From: Pelodera strongyloides
Lineage: Eukaryota > Nematoda > Chromadorea > Rhabditida > Rhabditidae
Length of the DNA stretch: 64,000 bases
Direction: 5' to 3'
Assembly (NCBI GenBank): GCA_036852015.1
Contig: JAANDG010000424.1
Span: 1 to 64,000, forward strand
The notes under the pieces are model-generated. The model searched no databases and had not been told where the DNA came from. It saw only the letters and a program-made list of their open reading frames with translations. The translations under genes and the position numbers were made by a program. Positions 11,990-23,533 of the stretch are shown piece after piece; position 1 is the stretch's first letter, and each line of letters starts with the position of its first letter.

Positions 11990-12389
11990 AAGCGGTCGCA
12001 GTCACTTTAAAATCGCCTTTTTTGGATAAACATGAAAGGTTACCTAGAAAAATACCTTTCCTGTGTCAATTTACTGAATGTAACCCAGGGAAAGAAATCC
12101 CTTCGGTTGTGTTTTGATAATGTACAGAATGACAACGAATAGTGGAGCAACTGAGATAGTAGAGCAGACATTTCCCTTGTTCCTGGATTTGATTTGTATT
12201 GTCGTCATTGGCAACCGGCCAAACCCGGTACGGTTTAGAAAACACCCCATTTTGTCAAAATCAAAACTCAACCGAAGGGATTTCTTTCAGATAAAATTTT
12301 CCGTTTCTTTTTGTTGTCTAGGTATCTTTTCATATTTATGGATAATTGAAGGAAAAAGGCGAAATTGAACTGACTGCGACCCTTTAAAG
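11990..12389. mobile_element. MITE with GGTCGCAGTCA ends
   Basis: Inverted ends GGTCGCAGTCAC...(left) and GACTGCGACCCTTTAAAG (right). Internal inverted arms GGAAAGAAATCCCTTCGGTTG / CAACCGAAGGGATTTCTTTC. The left TTTAAAG is mutated. Confidence 0.65.
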
Positions 12390-12518
12390 TCAAAGCTATT
12401 TTCTTTCACAGTGGGTGCTTTGCAGATTTGTGCTCTATATTAACTAATTTACACGAATGCAGGGGGGCATGGTTACTTCTTAGCGAAAGTAAATCCTGCA
12501 CGGGTTATTACATATCAC

Positions 12519-12913
12519 TTTTAAAGGGATCGGTTCACCTCAAATTGTGTCAAATTAAACTCGCTTAGTTAGTCTCTACATAACCTCTGTACAAATGAAA
12601 AAGGTGCGTCCACATGTGGCTCTTTACCTTATCAATAAAATCAACTCTTTCCAAATTCTGTCAAAACAACCAGACCCTCCACGAAGGCGCACCTCTGAAC
12701 CGTAAATTACAAAACAAAGAGCAACTAATTGACATTGTCTGTTTTTTTTTGTTTCTTTATTTTCTGTAAAGGATAATAAAAATTTGGAATACAAAAAGTA
12801 GTGTTCTATTTCAATACTCACGGACATATTAGGTGATAAAGTGGTGGACTGATCGGTCCAAAATGCAAAGGGTAAGTGTCTCTATAAAAACAAGAGGAAC
12901 CGATCCCTTTAAA
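12519..12913. mobile_element. MITE, family TTTAAAGGGATCGGTTCACCT, copy 1
   Basis: Both ends are present (TTTAAAGGGATCGGTTCACC and GGAACCGATCCCTTTAAA). The right half matches 49199-49380 in the same orientation, so this copy has a rearranged left half. Confidence 0.75.
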
Positions 12914-13305
12914 GTGCAGGGCCAGGGCTACATTCCTTGTATCTTCCCGGGGGGTCCAACCGTCCCAAGACCCAAGAGTTAAACTCAGAGAATGAACGCA
13001 ATAGACATAAGGATAAGACAATGACAGCAGAACGCGGAAGAACGTAGTATAAAAGCTATTTCAACTCCCCATGCGTAGGGTTTCCCCCCTTCAGGATACG
13101 TGGTGCGTTTACTTTTTAGCAGTTTTAAGGAATTTATTTCCCTGTCTAATGAGTTTCTTGAGAACCTGACCGTAGCTAAAATTCTACTTTGCGCATTCTA
13201 TGTTAGTAAGATTAAAGTTGTTGTAGGATAATACGAAATAGCTACCGAGCTGCCGAGCTTATGGTACCGCTTTCATATATTTTGTTTACACTAAGCCACT
13301 CTTTG

Positions 13306-13480
13306 GCATGTTTGGGACGGCTATTTTTCATGGGACGGTTGACCCCGCCATGGGACTGTTCTCCTTGCTTTGGGACGGCTATACCTTTTTGGGACGGTTG
13401 ACCCTCACATAGGACGGTTGGCCCTCTCATGGGACGGTTGATAAACTTGCGACGGCTATACTTCCATGGGACGGCTATTC
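13306..13480. repeat. minisatellite-like ATGGGACGGTTGACC array
   Basis: About nine irregular units of TGGGACGG(TTGACC/CTATAC) separated by 8-14 bp. Confidence 0.7.
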
Positions 13481-13512
13481 TTTAATAGAGCCGCTTCCCC
13501 ATCTGCTTCTCC

Positions 13513-13612
13513 GTGTTGAATATCGTAGGATACAATATTTTTTCATTTTATCACGATTAACCAGCATAGAAATTAGAAAAATATTTCATCCTACGATATT
13601 CGACACGGCCAA
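13513..13612. repeat. short foldback GTGTTGAATATCGTAGGAT / ATCCTACGATATTCGACAC
   Basis: Inverted arms of about 20 bp about 65 bp apart, probably the ends of a small non-autonomous element. Confidence 0.55.
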
Positions 13613-14167
13613 TGAGATGGCGAGATAAAACCATACCATTATTATTAAAAATAAAATCAAAAAAGGGTTTATCTGGAGTGCTCCTGACCCTCCAAAGATT
13701 TATTAGTATACAGTATACTATGCCATGCTGATGATATTAAAATCTATAGAGAAATTTCTAAACCGTCTCTGATAGAATAGATTTGCAAAGTGCTATCAAC
13801 GTTGTGAAGGGTCTATGAAATTTCAATTACCTTTGGCCCCAATTGTTAGGTATAATGAAACTCCCTCTAGTAATGATAGAAATGTTTCTTTAAACTTGGT
13901 GCGCGCTAACACTGTTTTGGCTTCATCAAAGATCCCCTTTTCCAGTTCCACCCTTATTTTTTGTCTCAAATTCCTTATATCCATGCCGATTTACAGCGAA
14001 ATACCGGCCGGTTTTTGAAACACATCGAATACACCAGTATTCTTATGCAGCTTATGCAAATGAGCATAAATTAGAATAAAAACCAGAGCTAAAATAGAGC
14101 TAGAGCAACTTTGCATAAATACGTGAGAATTCAGTTGCCAGTTTGCCAGTTTTCAAAACGTATTCAC

Positions 14168-14586
14168 TTTAAAGGGTCAGGCCCATTTCAAATTACCCCT
14201 ATTTTTGATGACTCCATTGGATTCTCCGTTTCAAATATAGTATGCTGAATTTTTTTCCAATTTTCAGTCACAATATTCACGCAGTTTTCAGCAATTTACC
14301 ATGTCCAATCATACACAACAATCAATCGCAGTTGTCACGCCCATTCGCGCTGATTGGCCAATATCGCAATTGCCACGCCCAATAGAGCATATTGCCCATT
14401 TAGCGCGGAGGGGCATGACAACTGCGATATATAGTTGGGTATGGCTGGAAATGGTAAATTGCTGAATACTGCGTAAATTTTGCGCTTGAAAATAAGAAAA
14501 ATATCGTATCCTACTATATTTGACATGGAGAATCAGATGGAATCATCAAAAATAGGTGTCGTTTGAAATGGGCCTGATCCTTTAAA
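14168..14586. mobile_element. MITE, family TTTAAAGGGTCAGGCCC, copy 2
   Basis: Same ends and palindromic core as 824-1243; the right terminus has a C-to-T change (GCCTGATCCTTTAAA). It shares its right TTTAAA with the next element. Confidence 0.8.
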
Positions 14587-14736
14587 GGCTCCGTGACACT
14601 TATGGCACTAACAACAATTTCATTTGTTTAATCCAAATTAAGCGTTTTTTTGAATTTCAGTTTACACTGCTAATAAGAGGAATGCAATTTTTTTTGCGAT
14701 TATTACTGAAGGGCCTTGGCGTCACGGAGCCTTTAG
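14581..14736. mobile_element. short MITE, TTTAAAGGCTCCGTGAC ends
   Basis: A 156-bp element with inverted ends TTTAAAGGCTCCGTGAC / GTCACGGAGCCTTTAG. It directly abuts the previous element. Confidence 0.7.
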
Positions 14737-15718
14737 ATATTGATGAAGTAATACCGTAACATGTGCTAGTTCGTACGCGATATCGTGTTTACTCTAGAAA
14801 ATTCATGAACTTTATGCACCTAGTTTCGGACATTTTTTTCTCTATTTTATTAAATAATAATTTTTCGTAGACTCAAAAGCTACAGTAGTCAGTACATGAG
14901 ATCGGATCCGGCAAACAAGTCAATGTTTGCCGAAAAATAGTGAGGTCTTTGTTCGCCATAGTCCCTTGGAACCAGATTGCTGGCTGAAGAAGGAATTAAT
15001 AATAAAACTACATAGCAAAGAAAAAGAGCTAACTTCTCAACAAGTAAAAATTATCATTGTCAGAAAAAAATAATCCTGTAAATGATAATTTCAATCTAGC
15101 TCACATCACGTTACAGCACTCCGAGTATTTTTTTTCGTACTTTTCCTCAAACCTATGGCAAAAGTCATTAGGATGTTGCCGGTCACTCACCTCGCACCGA
15201 GCCCTCAACAGTCAGATGAGGTATCGGATGATATGTTGGAGTAGAACCTGTTATCAGATATGTTGGAGTTGAAGCTGAGAAGTTTGAGTAGAGATGTGTT
15301 TGAATTCATTAATAAACTATGTGGCACGGGCGTTCGATTTTTTGATTAAATCCTTTGGTAACTATATCATGTAACATTCAGCTGGCACCCTTTCTATTAT
15401 TTGGCGCATAGCGTACTTTGTTGGTTAGTTGGTACATCCAAACTTCATGTGGCTCACTGTCAAGGAGCGATGTAAGACAAGTAACAAAAGCGTTCTTTTT
15501 TAATGATCCTGCACAGAAGGGCCGGAGCACAGACTTCGCACAGGGCCAGCACGAAGGACGCACAGAAATCGCACACGTGTGCGCACAAACGTGATTTGTG
15601 ATCATGTAAGTGAGGCTCGAGGTAAAAATATTCACTGCCACGGATTGGACCTTGAACTACAAATCGTTGAGTCCAATACATCCGCGTTTTTCCTTATGTC
15701 AGAAGTTCTTTTCTGTTT

Positions 15719-16122
15719 GTTAAAGGGACAGGCCCATCAAAGTAAACCTATATTTACGAAACGTTCAGAATGTATATAAAGCATTTTTATTACAATATAT
15801 ACAAACCAAATGTCACCCAAACTCACCCTGGGGAACTTTTTCTGATGAACTGATCGTATATGCATACCGTAAAGCTGCATTTTTCCAAGGTGTATGTGCA
15901 AATTTAGCTCGCTTTTTAATTGCATGATGAATTTGCATAACGGCTTCGTTCTCTGCAGTTTTACGGTATACATATACGATGAGCGCATCGGAAAAAGTCC
16001 TCGAGGGTGAGAGTAGGTGAAATTTGGTTTGTATATATTGTAATAAAAATGCTTTATATACATTATGAACATTTCGTAAATATAGGTTTAGTTCGATCGT
16101 TTGATGAGCCTGATCCTTTAAA
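15719..16122. mobile_element. MITE, family TTAAAGGGACAGGCCCATCAAA, copy 1
   Basis: Long inverted arms including AAGCATTTTTATTACAATAT and GTATATGCATACCGTAAA, separated by a short loop. Near-match to 37079-37484. Confidence 0.8.
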
Positions 16123-16129
16123 GTGTGGC

Positions 16130-17900
16130 GCCAAGGAGAGTTACATATCTTTTTGAAATAAAGTTTACATTCAAAAGGTTGCATCGAACACTTTGGTGAC
16201 TTATTAAACAACTCCAAAACAACCTGGTTATCTACGAACCAATTCTTCGTTTAATATATGAACACCATCTTCTTCACATCTTTCTAACAGAAACAGTCCG
16301 TTACTTAGAGTGTATTGTTTGTATTTTAGTTTCGTAGTTTGGTTGTCATTATTAGTGTGTTCAGTTGTAGTTTTTTGTGAGCAAACAACAAAGCAGCAAA
16401 TAGAAAGCCAAACAGAGGGGAATTTTTGAGAAACTTTGACTAACCCCCCCCCTCTTTATTTTACGTGTCTTTAATTTGAGTACCCTATTTTTTTGTTAGG
16501 AAAACCTGCACCGTTTTGCGAGCTTAATACGGCGGCTATATTCAAGAATAGCCGCCGTACCAAGCTAAGAAGAGTCCCATAGTTGCCATAGTCCCATTGT
16601 AGTATAGCCATCCATAAAAAAACATGTTTTTTAAAGGAACGCATTCACGATATTTTCGCAATTTGTATTTGATTTTCATTAAATATAGGAAGTTATGAAG
16701 GCAATACAGTACCAAGACCAAATCATAGAAAAACTAACTCGGGGAGACCATGGAAATCTTGGGCTCTTTCATTGGACTTGTACGGTCATTCTTGAATAGA
16801 GCCAAAAAAACTGCCCCTTTGTGTTGAGCGTATGGCTTGGGTAGTATGTCTATTACACTGGGTTAATATTTTACAATTTTAACTGACCGAAAATACACAT
16901 TTATTAGTACCGTGAAAATATTATTACCGTAAACATGTGTATAGGAAACCACTTTATAAAGTGCGCGTGACTATTTATTTATTTATTTATTAAACATCAC
17001 CACATGGTGTGCATCACAAATGATATGAGATATGATGAAGAAAGCAGTGTATAGAACTTATAAACAAAGTTATACCCACAATATAGTGTATCGCATCGTA
17101 CGGAATATAGAGTGCAAGTGTCAGAATTCAGAAGAGCGCACCGGAGATCACACGTTAATTCACACGTTCAGTGTTGTATTAAATCAACCGTTTTTTTTCT
17201 ATTTCTAGTTAAAACGGATAAATAAAATTATCCTACGGTCAAAAAGATTCAATTGCTTCAATTCTATCTTGATTTAGTTTCTATATTTATTCCTCTTGAA
17301 ACATTAAAAAATGGCGAGGAATACAGTCCCTCACTAATAATGAACCATAAAAAAGACACTACCCATTTGGAAAATTTTCCAGTTTATCAATAAGTTTACT
17401 GTTTACCCTAAATATCATATTACCAGACGGCTAGCGCCGCCTCGACTTCCAAAGTTTGAAGTGCACGAACAGTGGGCACACTTGTGTGAAACGTTTGCAA
17501 CGTATCTTGAAAATTAATGAAGTAAGATTCGAGTTCGCTTGCTCAAAACCGGGTCCGGCTCTCGTTTTATAGGCTTTAGATATTCTAATTTTCGTTTCGT
17601 TCACACAAACCTTTATACTACGTTCGCTCTGGGTATGCGCTGGGTTCTGGGTTCTGGGTATGCACTGGATTCAGGGTTCTGGGTATAATAAGATTTTCGC
17701 CTCGACTAGACTACATTATAGAACATTTCTTTCGTTCTTTTGGATCGTCCCGTCTTTTCAAAAGTCGCTCTTCGGAGGGCATATCGGCCATTATACGAGA
17801 CGAGCGACGGCGTACGTCGACGTGGTTCCGGTTAACATCCTTGCTTTGGAACTGAATATAAAAAAGCGTGAAAGGCGTGTTGAGACTTCGAGAAAAAACG
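16130..17900. other. gene-free, repeat-derived stretch
   Basis: Holds a GGCGGCTATATTCAAGAATAGCCGCC hairpin-type segment near 16530, a segment at 16632-16830 resembling the CACGATAAATTCGTC family, a (TTTA)n run near 16975, and a GGGTTCTGGGTATG duplication near 17640. No supported exon. Confidence 0.5.
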
Positions 17901-18093
17901 CATACGTCACGCCACAGAGCAGAGCAAATTAATTAGATTAATGTTATCTAAAGCGAAAGACCCGCCGGTCGCATACGTCAGACCACAGAACAGTGCAAAT
18001 CAATTAGATAAATGTTATTTAAAGCCAAAGACCGGCCGGTTTTTGAAACACGTCGCGGACAACTGCATTCTCATGGTATATATGCTAAATGGA
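17900..18093. repeat. tandem duplication with AAGACCGGCCGG / GTTTTTGAAACAC repeat
   Basis: A roughly 65-bp unit (CGCATACGTCA..CCACAGA.CAG.GCAAAT..ATTAGATAAATGTTAT) occurs twice in tandem. It runs into a dispersed ACCGGCCGGTTTTTGAAAC sequence also present near 14008, 33600, 38248 and 44450. Confidence 0.6.
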
Positions 18094-18386
18094 AATCGCA
18101 GGATCACGAAACGTGTTCATACAGCTGCTTCCCGATCGGGAGTATGCAAATTATTTCGGCAAATATCTGCATATTATATCTTTACATATACTGCAAGGGT
18201 CTGCAGGCATATCACTACACGTTTCATAATCCCGCGGTAGTTAAGTAGAACTACTTTCTACTTGTTCACTCCCTGAGTTGGAATTCAAATTATTCGGTTT
18301 TGGTAAAGTATTTTTCTTTATTCTTTACTAAATTCAAGTAAACTCGAAGCAAAATGATGATTTTGTAGTGACTGCGATCCTTTAAA
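18094..18386. mobile_element. MITE, family TTTAAAGGATCGCAGTCAC, right part
   Basis: Matches the right two thirds of 21119-21558 (GTGTTCATACAGCTGCTTCC, GATTATGAAACG-type core, ending GTGACTGCGATCCTTTAAA). The left end is missing. Confidence 0.7.
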
Positions 18387-18591
18387 AAGAAAACATATAC
18401 GCGCGCCAGTAAGCAGTTTTAAAGCGCATGATGACAAATGACAAGTACTGCTTACTGTTAGTTAGGGAGCTAGAATTCGGCTCGTTTTTTATGCTAATCA
18501 TACTCATTTGCATACGATGCAAAATCCGTTTCAGAAGCGACTGTGAATATGTAGAATAAATGGCGCCGTAACTAGAAAGAAAGCGACATAC

Positions 18592-20524
18592 CTGTAAAGC
18601 TTGCTCCACCAAGTGCGCAAATGCTGCTATGACGTTGAAGTTTTCCTTGACGGATACACTAAATACATTTTGTTTCGCTAACTTTGTAAGGTACTTGTTA
18701 TCCAGGTATCCTATTGTGGTTTTCACTGTAAATATGTGAATTGTAATTAGTTGGCCCCGAGTTATTAAGTTATGTAAGGTAATACTCACATAAATTAACA
18801 CATTTAAAAAAATTGTGCGATCATAAGTAGTGTTTCGTCTCGCGATAAGACGATAAACGGTTTTCCGGCATTTGTCGGCAAAAAAATATTTTCCCAAACG
18901 ATAATTTTGCCGTTATCGCGGAATAAATTGTTTCCGACATGATAATTTTGCCGTTTGTCGCCAAAAAATTTTTTCCGATACGGCTACAACAGCATTTTTT
19001 CTTATCGGAAACAAAATTTATTGCGAAGGAAAAGCTATAATCATAAGAATCACACAACGGCTTAATTTCCATTAATTTTACAATATATGACTCTACAAAG
19101 AGCTTTTCTTGTTCAGAACTAGATCTTCTATAACCTGACCTGAAACAGTTGAACAACGGTTACGCTAACAAACCGATATAATTTAGTATGCGACTTCCTC
19201 ACAGCATCCAAAACTTCTTCACCGTTTAATTCACTTTTTTCAATTTCATCGACTTTTCCTTCGAGTAACAATACTGGTATGTCGACCTGAAAGGTGTATA
19301 CGTACTTTTTGGATTAAAACAAGCCGGATTTAAATAATTCTCATTCACGACTACAGTAAGTAGAGTCTCTTCTGCCGGAGACTTCTTTGTACTAGGCCGG
19401 CTTTTGACCGACCAATGACTTATTCGAGAAAATCGATTCCTCTCTAACGTCTCTTAGCTACGGATGAAGAGCCCTCACAGATTCTTCCCCGACTGAGAAG
19501 TCGGTTTAGCAAAATGGCGCTTATGCGAGGAACTATATATCATCGTGTTTTTATATTTTACTAATGGTCCCTCAAGATTTGCTACAAATTCAATCCAAAA
19601 TTCAATATTATCTCTCTATTTTGTTTTTACGTGATTTTGTACACTTCATGGAATAAACAGTTAATATGTATATAATTCGACATGCCTGTTGCTGAATGGT
19701 GTATTTATGAACGTCGAGCGCGTAATAAAAACTTTTCGTGTCTGTTGTAGAGAAAACTATAGCAACAGCATCAAAGAAGTTTTGCTCACTCTCGAAATCC
19801 ATATCCTGAAAAACAAACTTCTCAGAAACAGCGAGGTTTCGACACTTGTAGAGTGTATAATAGTGAAATATACTTGCAGTTTTCCCTCATGACAGCTAGG
19901 TCACTAGAAATGTATTCCTTTTCTAAATGCATTGATCGTACTCGCGGTAGGAGTGTGCTCACAATGGGAAAAACGTTTTGGCGTCCAACATTTGCACAAC
20001 AAATTGAGTACCGAAGACAGCGTTATAGGGCTAGGGGGTTAGAGAATGCAGTGCTTCTTTATCGCGCTCTCTCTCTATATATATATGTTCCAGATGGTCT
20101 GTAACTTACACCAAAAAGGAATCACAATAAAATCCAGATTTGCAAGATTACTCGAATATCGCACTTACCTCTTTCCATTCGACCACCTCGATGCGAATCT
20201 CTTCATCATCTAATCGGAGCGTGGTGTGTCCGTCAAATACTGGGTTGTCATCGTACGGCGACTAACAAAATCGATAAATTAATCAACGAGCCTAAGCGAC
20301 TACACTCATGCACTTTATTTTAGAATAAAAAGACTATTTGAATGAAAACTGGTAATGTGTAAAAAGATAGACTTTTTGTGCTGGTGCTAAAATCCTACTG
20401 TATACGACAGTTCGCAATCATTCCGGTAAATGAAACCTACATTGGTTATGAACCGATATATTAACGCTGATTTGCCAACTCCGCGTGCTCCGATAATTAA
20501 TATTCGCACGAGTTTCTGAGTCAT
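18592..20524 (-). CDS. divergent Ras-like small GTPase
   Basis: Exons 20524-20441, 20261-20169, 19805-19686 and 19286-19170 are phase-consistent (138 codons). A further coding piece ends at donor 18592 and contains FSVSVKENFNV. The start reads MTQKLVRILIIGARGVGKSA, a classical P-loop (GxxxxGKS, residues 12-19). Then come a probable switch I threonine (HTTLRLDDEE), VEWKE where DTAG is expected, LLLEGKVDE at the NKxD position, and SVSVKEN at the SAK position. So the fold matches Ras-like GTPases but the G3 and G4 motifs are altered, suggesting weak or atypical nucleotide handling. The junction into the last piece is ambiguous: the best acceptor (cag at about 18727) needs a phase-1 donor, obtainable from an internal gt inside exon 4 or a GC donor after it. 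No C-terminal CaaX exon was identified. Intron 3 uses a GC donor (CAG|gcatgt). Confidence 0.8.
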
Positions 20525-21118
20525 TTACTTATTTACTAAGTTATTCTCCTGCAAATTTATATGTATTATTGTTACAATAAAACAAAAAAAAGAACAATAT
20601 TTATGTCGAAGTAATTAGAAAATCGTTTACGAATGGAAGAAAATTACAAAATAGTAAAAACACGTTATGGTATGAAACTTGATAGAAAATTGTGTGAAAA
20701 AAAGCAAAACACAAACCAATCTTATGGAAAGAGATATGAGAGACATTCAGATCAGTTTTTTTTCACTTACCCCAAAGTTACAATGGTGGAGTATGAAGTA
20801 TGAGGTGACAGCACTTACAGATAACTGGAGAACGGAATAAGAAAGATATCCTTCGATTTGGCAGAAATGGAGATATTCAGTTATTAGATAATTCGTAAAC
20901 TTATGTTCTCTTATGTACTTCCGGTCTACATAGGATGGGTAGCAGGTATAATCTGTATGGCTATGGCACTTGTACTCGCCTATGCCTAGCTAACGGGAAA
21001 AATACCGAGAAAGCCGGCTGATAATTTATGTAAACAAACAGGTGGCTAAGTTACTGCTCCAGATATGTTATGGTCCTGATAATGATATTAAAGTATCAGT
21101 ATCGGTAGTGTACTATTC
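20525..21118. other. upstream region of the GTPase gene
   Basis: AT-rich, no repeats recognised and no exon. It should contain the GTPase promoter; no motif is distinct enough to mark. Confidence 0.4.
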
Positions 21119-21558
21119 TTAAAGGATCGCAGTCACAACAAAATCATCGTTTTTCTTCGAGTTTACTTGTATTTAGTAAAGAATAGAGACAAATACTTTA
21201 CCAAAACCGAATAATTTGAATTCCAACTCAGGGAGTGAACAAGTAGAAAAGTAGTTCTACTAAGCTACCGCAAGATCACGAAGCGTGTTCATACAGCTGC
21301 TTCCCGATCGGGAGTATGCAAATTATTTCGGCAAGTATCTGCATATTATATTTTTACATATAGTGCAAGGGTCTGCAGGCATATCACTACACGTTTCATA
21401 ATCCCGCGGTAGTTAAGTAGAACTACTTTTCTACTTGTTCACTCCCTGAATTGGAATTCAAATTATTCGGTTTTGGGAAAGTATTTTTCTTTATTCTTTA
21501 CTAAATTCATGCACACTCGAAGCAAAATGATGATTTTGTAGTGACTGCGATCCTTTAA
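21119..21558. mobile_element. MITE, family TTTAAAGGATCGCAGTCAC, complete copy
   Basis: Both ends present (TTAAAGGATCGCAGTCAC... and ...GTGACTGCGATCCTTTAA). Long inverted arms carry AAATACTTTACCAAAACCGA and AGTTCTACT. A small right-end fragment of this family is at 61692-61728. Confidence 0.8.
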
Positions 21559-22118
21559 GCAGGAACCTCCTCCAAACCAAACTAGCCACAATGTAATAGG
21601 TTCTCGCAATAGTCGCGACACAAAATATTATAAATAAGGATCATGCACAGCTTGCAAAAAAAACAATAGAAATAGTCATTGCTGAAACATCAATTAGAAC
21701 AAAACATTCTGAAGTTCAATATGCTTTAATTGTTTTCTTTAAGATTCAATTCTATCCAGATGTAATTAAAACAATATTATTATAGTTCTACCGTGTACAT
21801 TAAGTTAGAGTGATTATAATCTAGAGATCCTAGAAACTAGCGTTAATCGATACAAAAAGAAGACATTGGTGATAAATGTGCCAGATCGGCCAGAGGCATG
21901 TAATGTTCATATATGGAACAACAGAAAAGTGTCTAGTTTGCAGAAAACAGGATTTTTATGGTGTGAGACGGTGATTTGCTTAGCAAAGATTTTTGTTTTT
22001 CTAATTACTATTTACTGTGGACCATCAGCACGATAATTAGTAATTAGAATTCAAACCTACACCTAGTCATAGTTAATTGAACATTTATTTGATCAAGTCA
22101 CACATCAGTGCGAATCTA

Positions 22119-22442
22119 ATAGAGGATTTATAAGCTTTTTGTTCCCGGTGGAAAGTGTCCCGTGCTCGTTCCTAAGCACTTTCACTTTCAGTAGAAGAAA
22201 TATACGTATCGTAACCTGGCACTTTCCAAAAAATTAAAATATTATATGTAAATAACACGAAAATTAGAATATATTTCGTGTCTAGAGAAGACAACACTTT
22301 CCATGTATAATACTTATCTGGCCTGCCTGTAACGTAGAAAGAGAGCCTACGGTACCCCCTTTTCCTCGATTGAAAGCGAATGTGCTTATAAACGGCCACG
22401 GGGCACTTTCCACGGGGAAGAAAGCGTTTATAAATCCTCTAT
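22119..22442. mobile_element. MITE with ATAGAGGATTTATAA ends
   Basis: A 324-bp element with inverted ends ATAGAGGATTTATAAGC.. and ..GCGTTTATAAATCCTCTAT, followed by GGGGCACTTTCCACGG-type arms. Not of the TTTAAAGG group. Confidence 0.7.
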
Positions 22443-22643
22443 AACAAGCTTAAAGCGCATGTCAAGGGGGATTCTGCGCAGAAAGGCATCTCCAGGCGAA
22501 GACTAAGTAAATCTCAAAAGGCGCACAATACAGTAACCCATAAAAATGGCGCCAGAATGAAATATTTGAGATTTTGTCATAAACGTGAACAAAACACACC
22601 ACAACGCAAGCAAACGGGCGCGTTGCGGCGAGCCGGTAATTCA

Positions 22644-22846
22644 AGCCGTCCCGTGGACAGAGATTTGGCTTAGCTCTGTCCGCACGACTAGAATCCCATA
22701 GTGAAGGAGTTTTTTGGAGGGGTATGAAATTGTTTTTCTTCTTACATGAATGTTTTTGTTTATTTTTATTTTCACTTTCCTTACCTTCAAAACGCAAGCT
22801 TTTTTTTGAGCCCAACATGCAAAACCGGCTTGACATTCCCTTTAAC
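22644..22846. repeat. dispersed repeat, copy 2
   Basis: Same orientation and about 85-90% similar by eye to 3297-3503, ending TTCCCTTTAA. Overlapping long frames on both strands here are artefacts of this repeat. Confidence 0.65.
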
Positions 22847-23103
22847 AAGCAATATACAGTTATTTCGATTATTCAATACCAGCCGTTCGAAGAGACCTAC
22901 GGGCTCTTCTCCGACCGGAGGAATCGGCCTTCGGCCAATTATTACACACTGTTAAAAAAGGAATTTCTACAAAGATAAAAAGACGTTCATTTACGTTTAT
23001 GTGGAAACGTATAATTTGGTTCTGGACTTCAGCGTTTTTGCAAACCATGCAAATTTGCTATTGCAATTCTTCTCTATCTCCTATAAGATCCTCGCGCTAT
23101 AAG

Positions 23104-23186
23104 CTAGCATAGCTCAACAGGTAGAGCGTTGGACTGTGAGTCGAGAGATTGCGTGCTGCTGTGGGTTCGAATCCCGCCAGCTGCAA
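23104..23186 (+). tRNA. degenerate tRNA-like sequence (GTG anticodon loop), probable pseudogene or SINE
   Basis: It has an A-box-like TAGCTCAACAGGTAGAGCG, a perfect T-arm GTGGGTTCGAATCCCGC, and an anticodon loop CTGTGAG giving GTG (His). The acceptor strands GCTAGCA and CAGCTGC do not pair well, the anticodon stem has a mismatch and the variable region is too long. A functional tRNA is therefore unlikely. Confidence 0.5.
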
Positions 23187-23300
23187 AGATTTTGTATATT
23201 CTCTTTCGATTGTGAATAAAAAAATTTCTTTATGAATGGGCTTTGTTGCGTTCACCCGCGGCTTCAAACAAAAAAGTAAACTCTTCTCCTTTATATTTAT

Positions 23301-23533
23301 ACCAGACGGCTATCGCCGCCTGAGGCGACTTACATGGAAATATGATTGGTTTAGCATGGACATACTTATATACAAAGTTTCAAACGTATCATAAGAAATT
23401 CACTTAATAGGAAACAATTGCATATGCATAGATATTGAGCTGCGAAACTCTTTTTATACCCGAACACGAAAATTTGCATTTCGTAACGCACATCGGTGTG
23501 CAAATTAGGCTACAGTTACTCTTTTATATATAT
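23301..23533. repeat. GCCGCCTGAGGCGAC / ATGCAAAT repeat, copy 1
   Basis: About 230 bp, found four times in the window (also 30297-30535 inverted, 55464-55704 and 55705-55950). Contains the GCCGCCTGAGGCGAC palindrome, CATATGCAT, ATTTGCAT and three TATA-like blocks. Confidence 0.7.

Noticed and set aside
17660..18248. 90-99-codon plus frames
   Set aside because: They run through a tandem duplication and a MITE right end; codon content does not persist between repeat copies.
22462..22978. 128-codon minus frame and overlapping plus frames
   Set aside because: Overlaps a dispersed repeat also present at 3297-3503, where the frame is not conserved.
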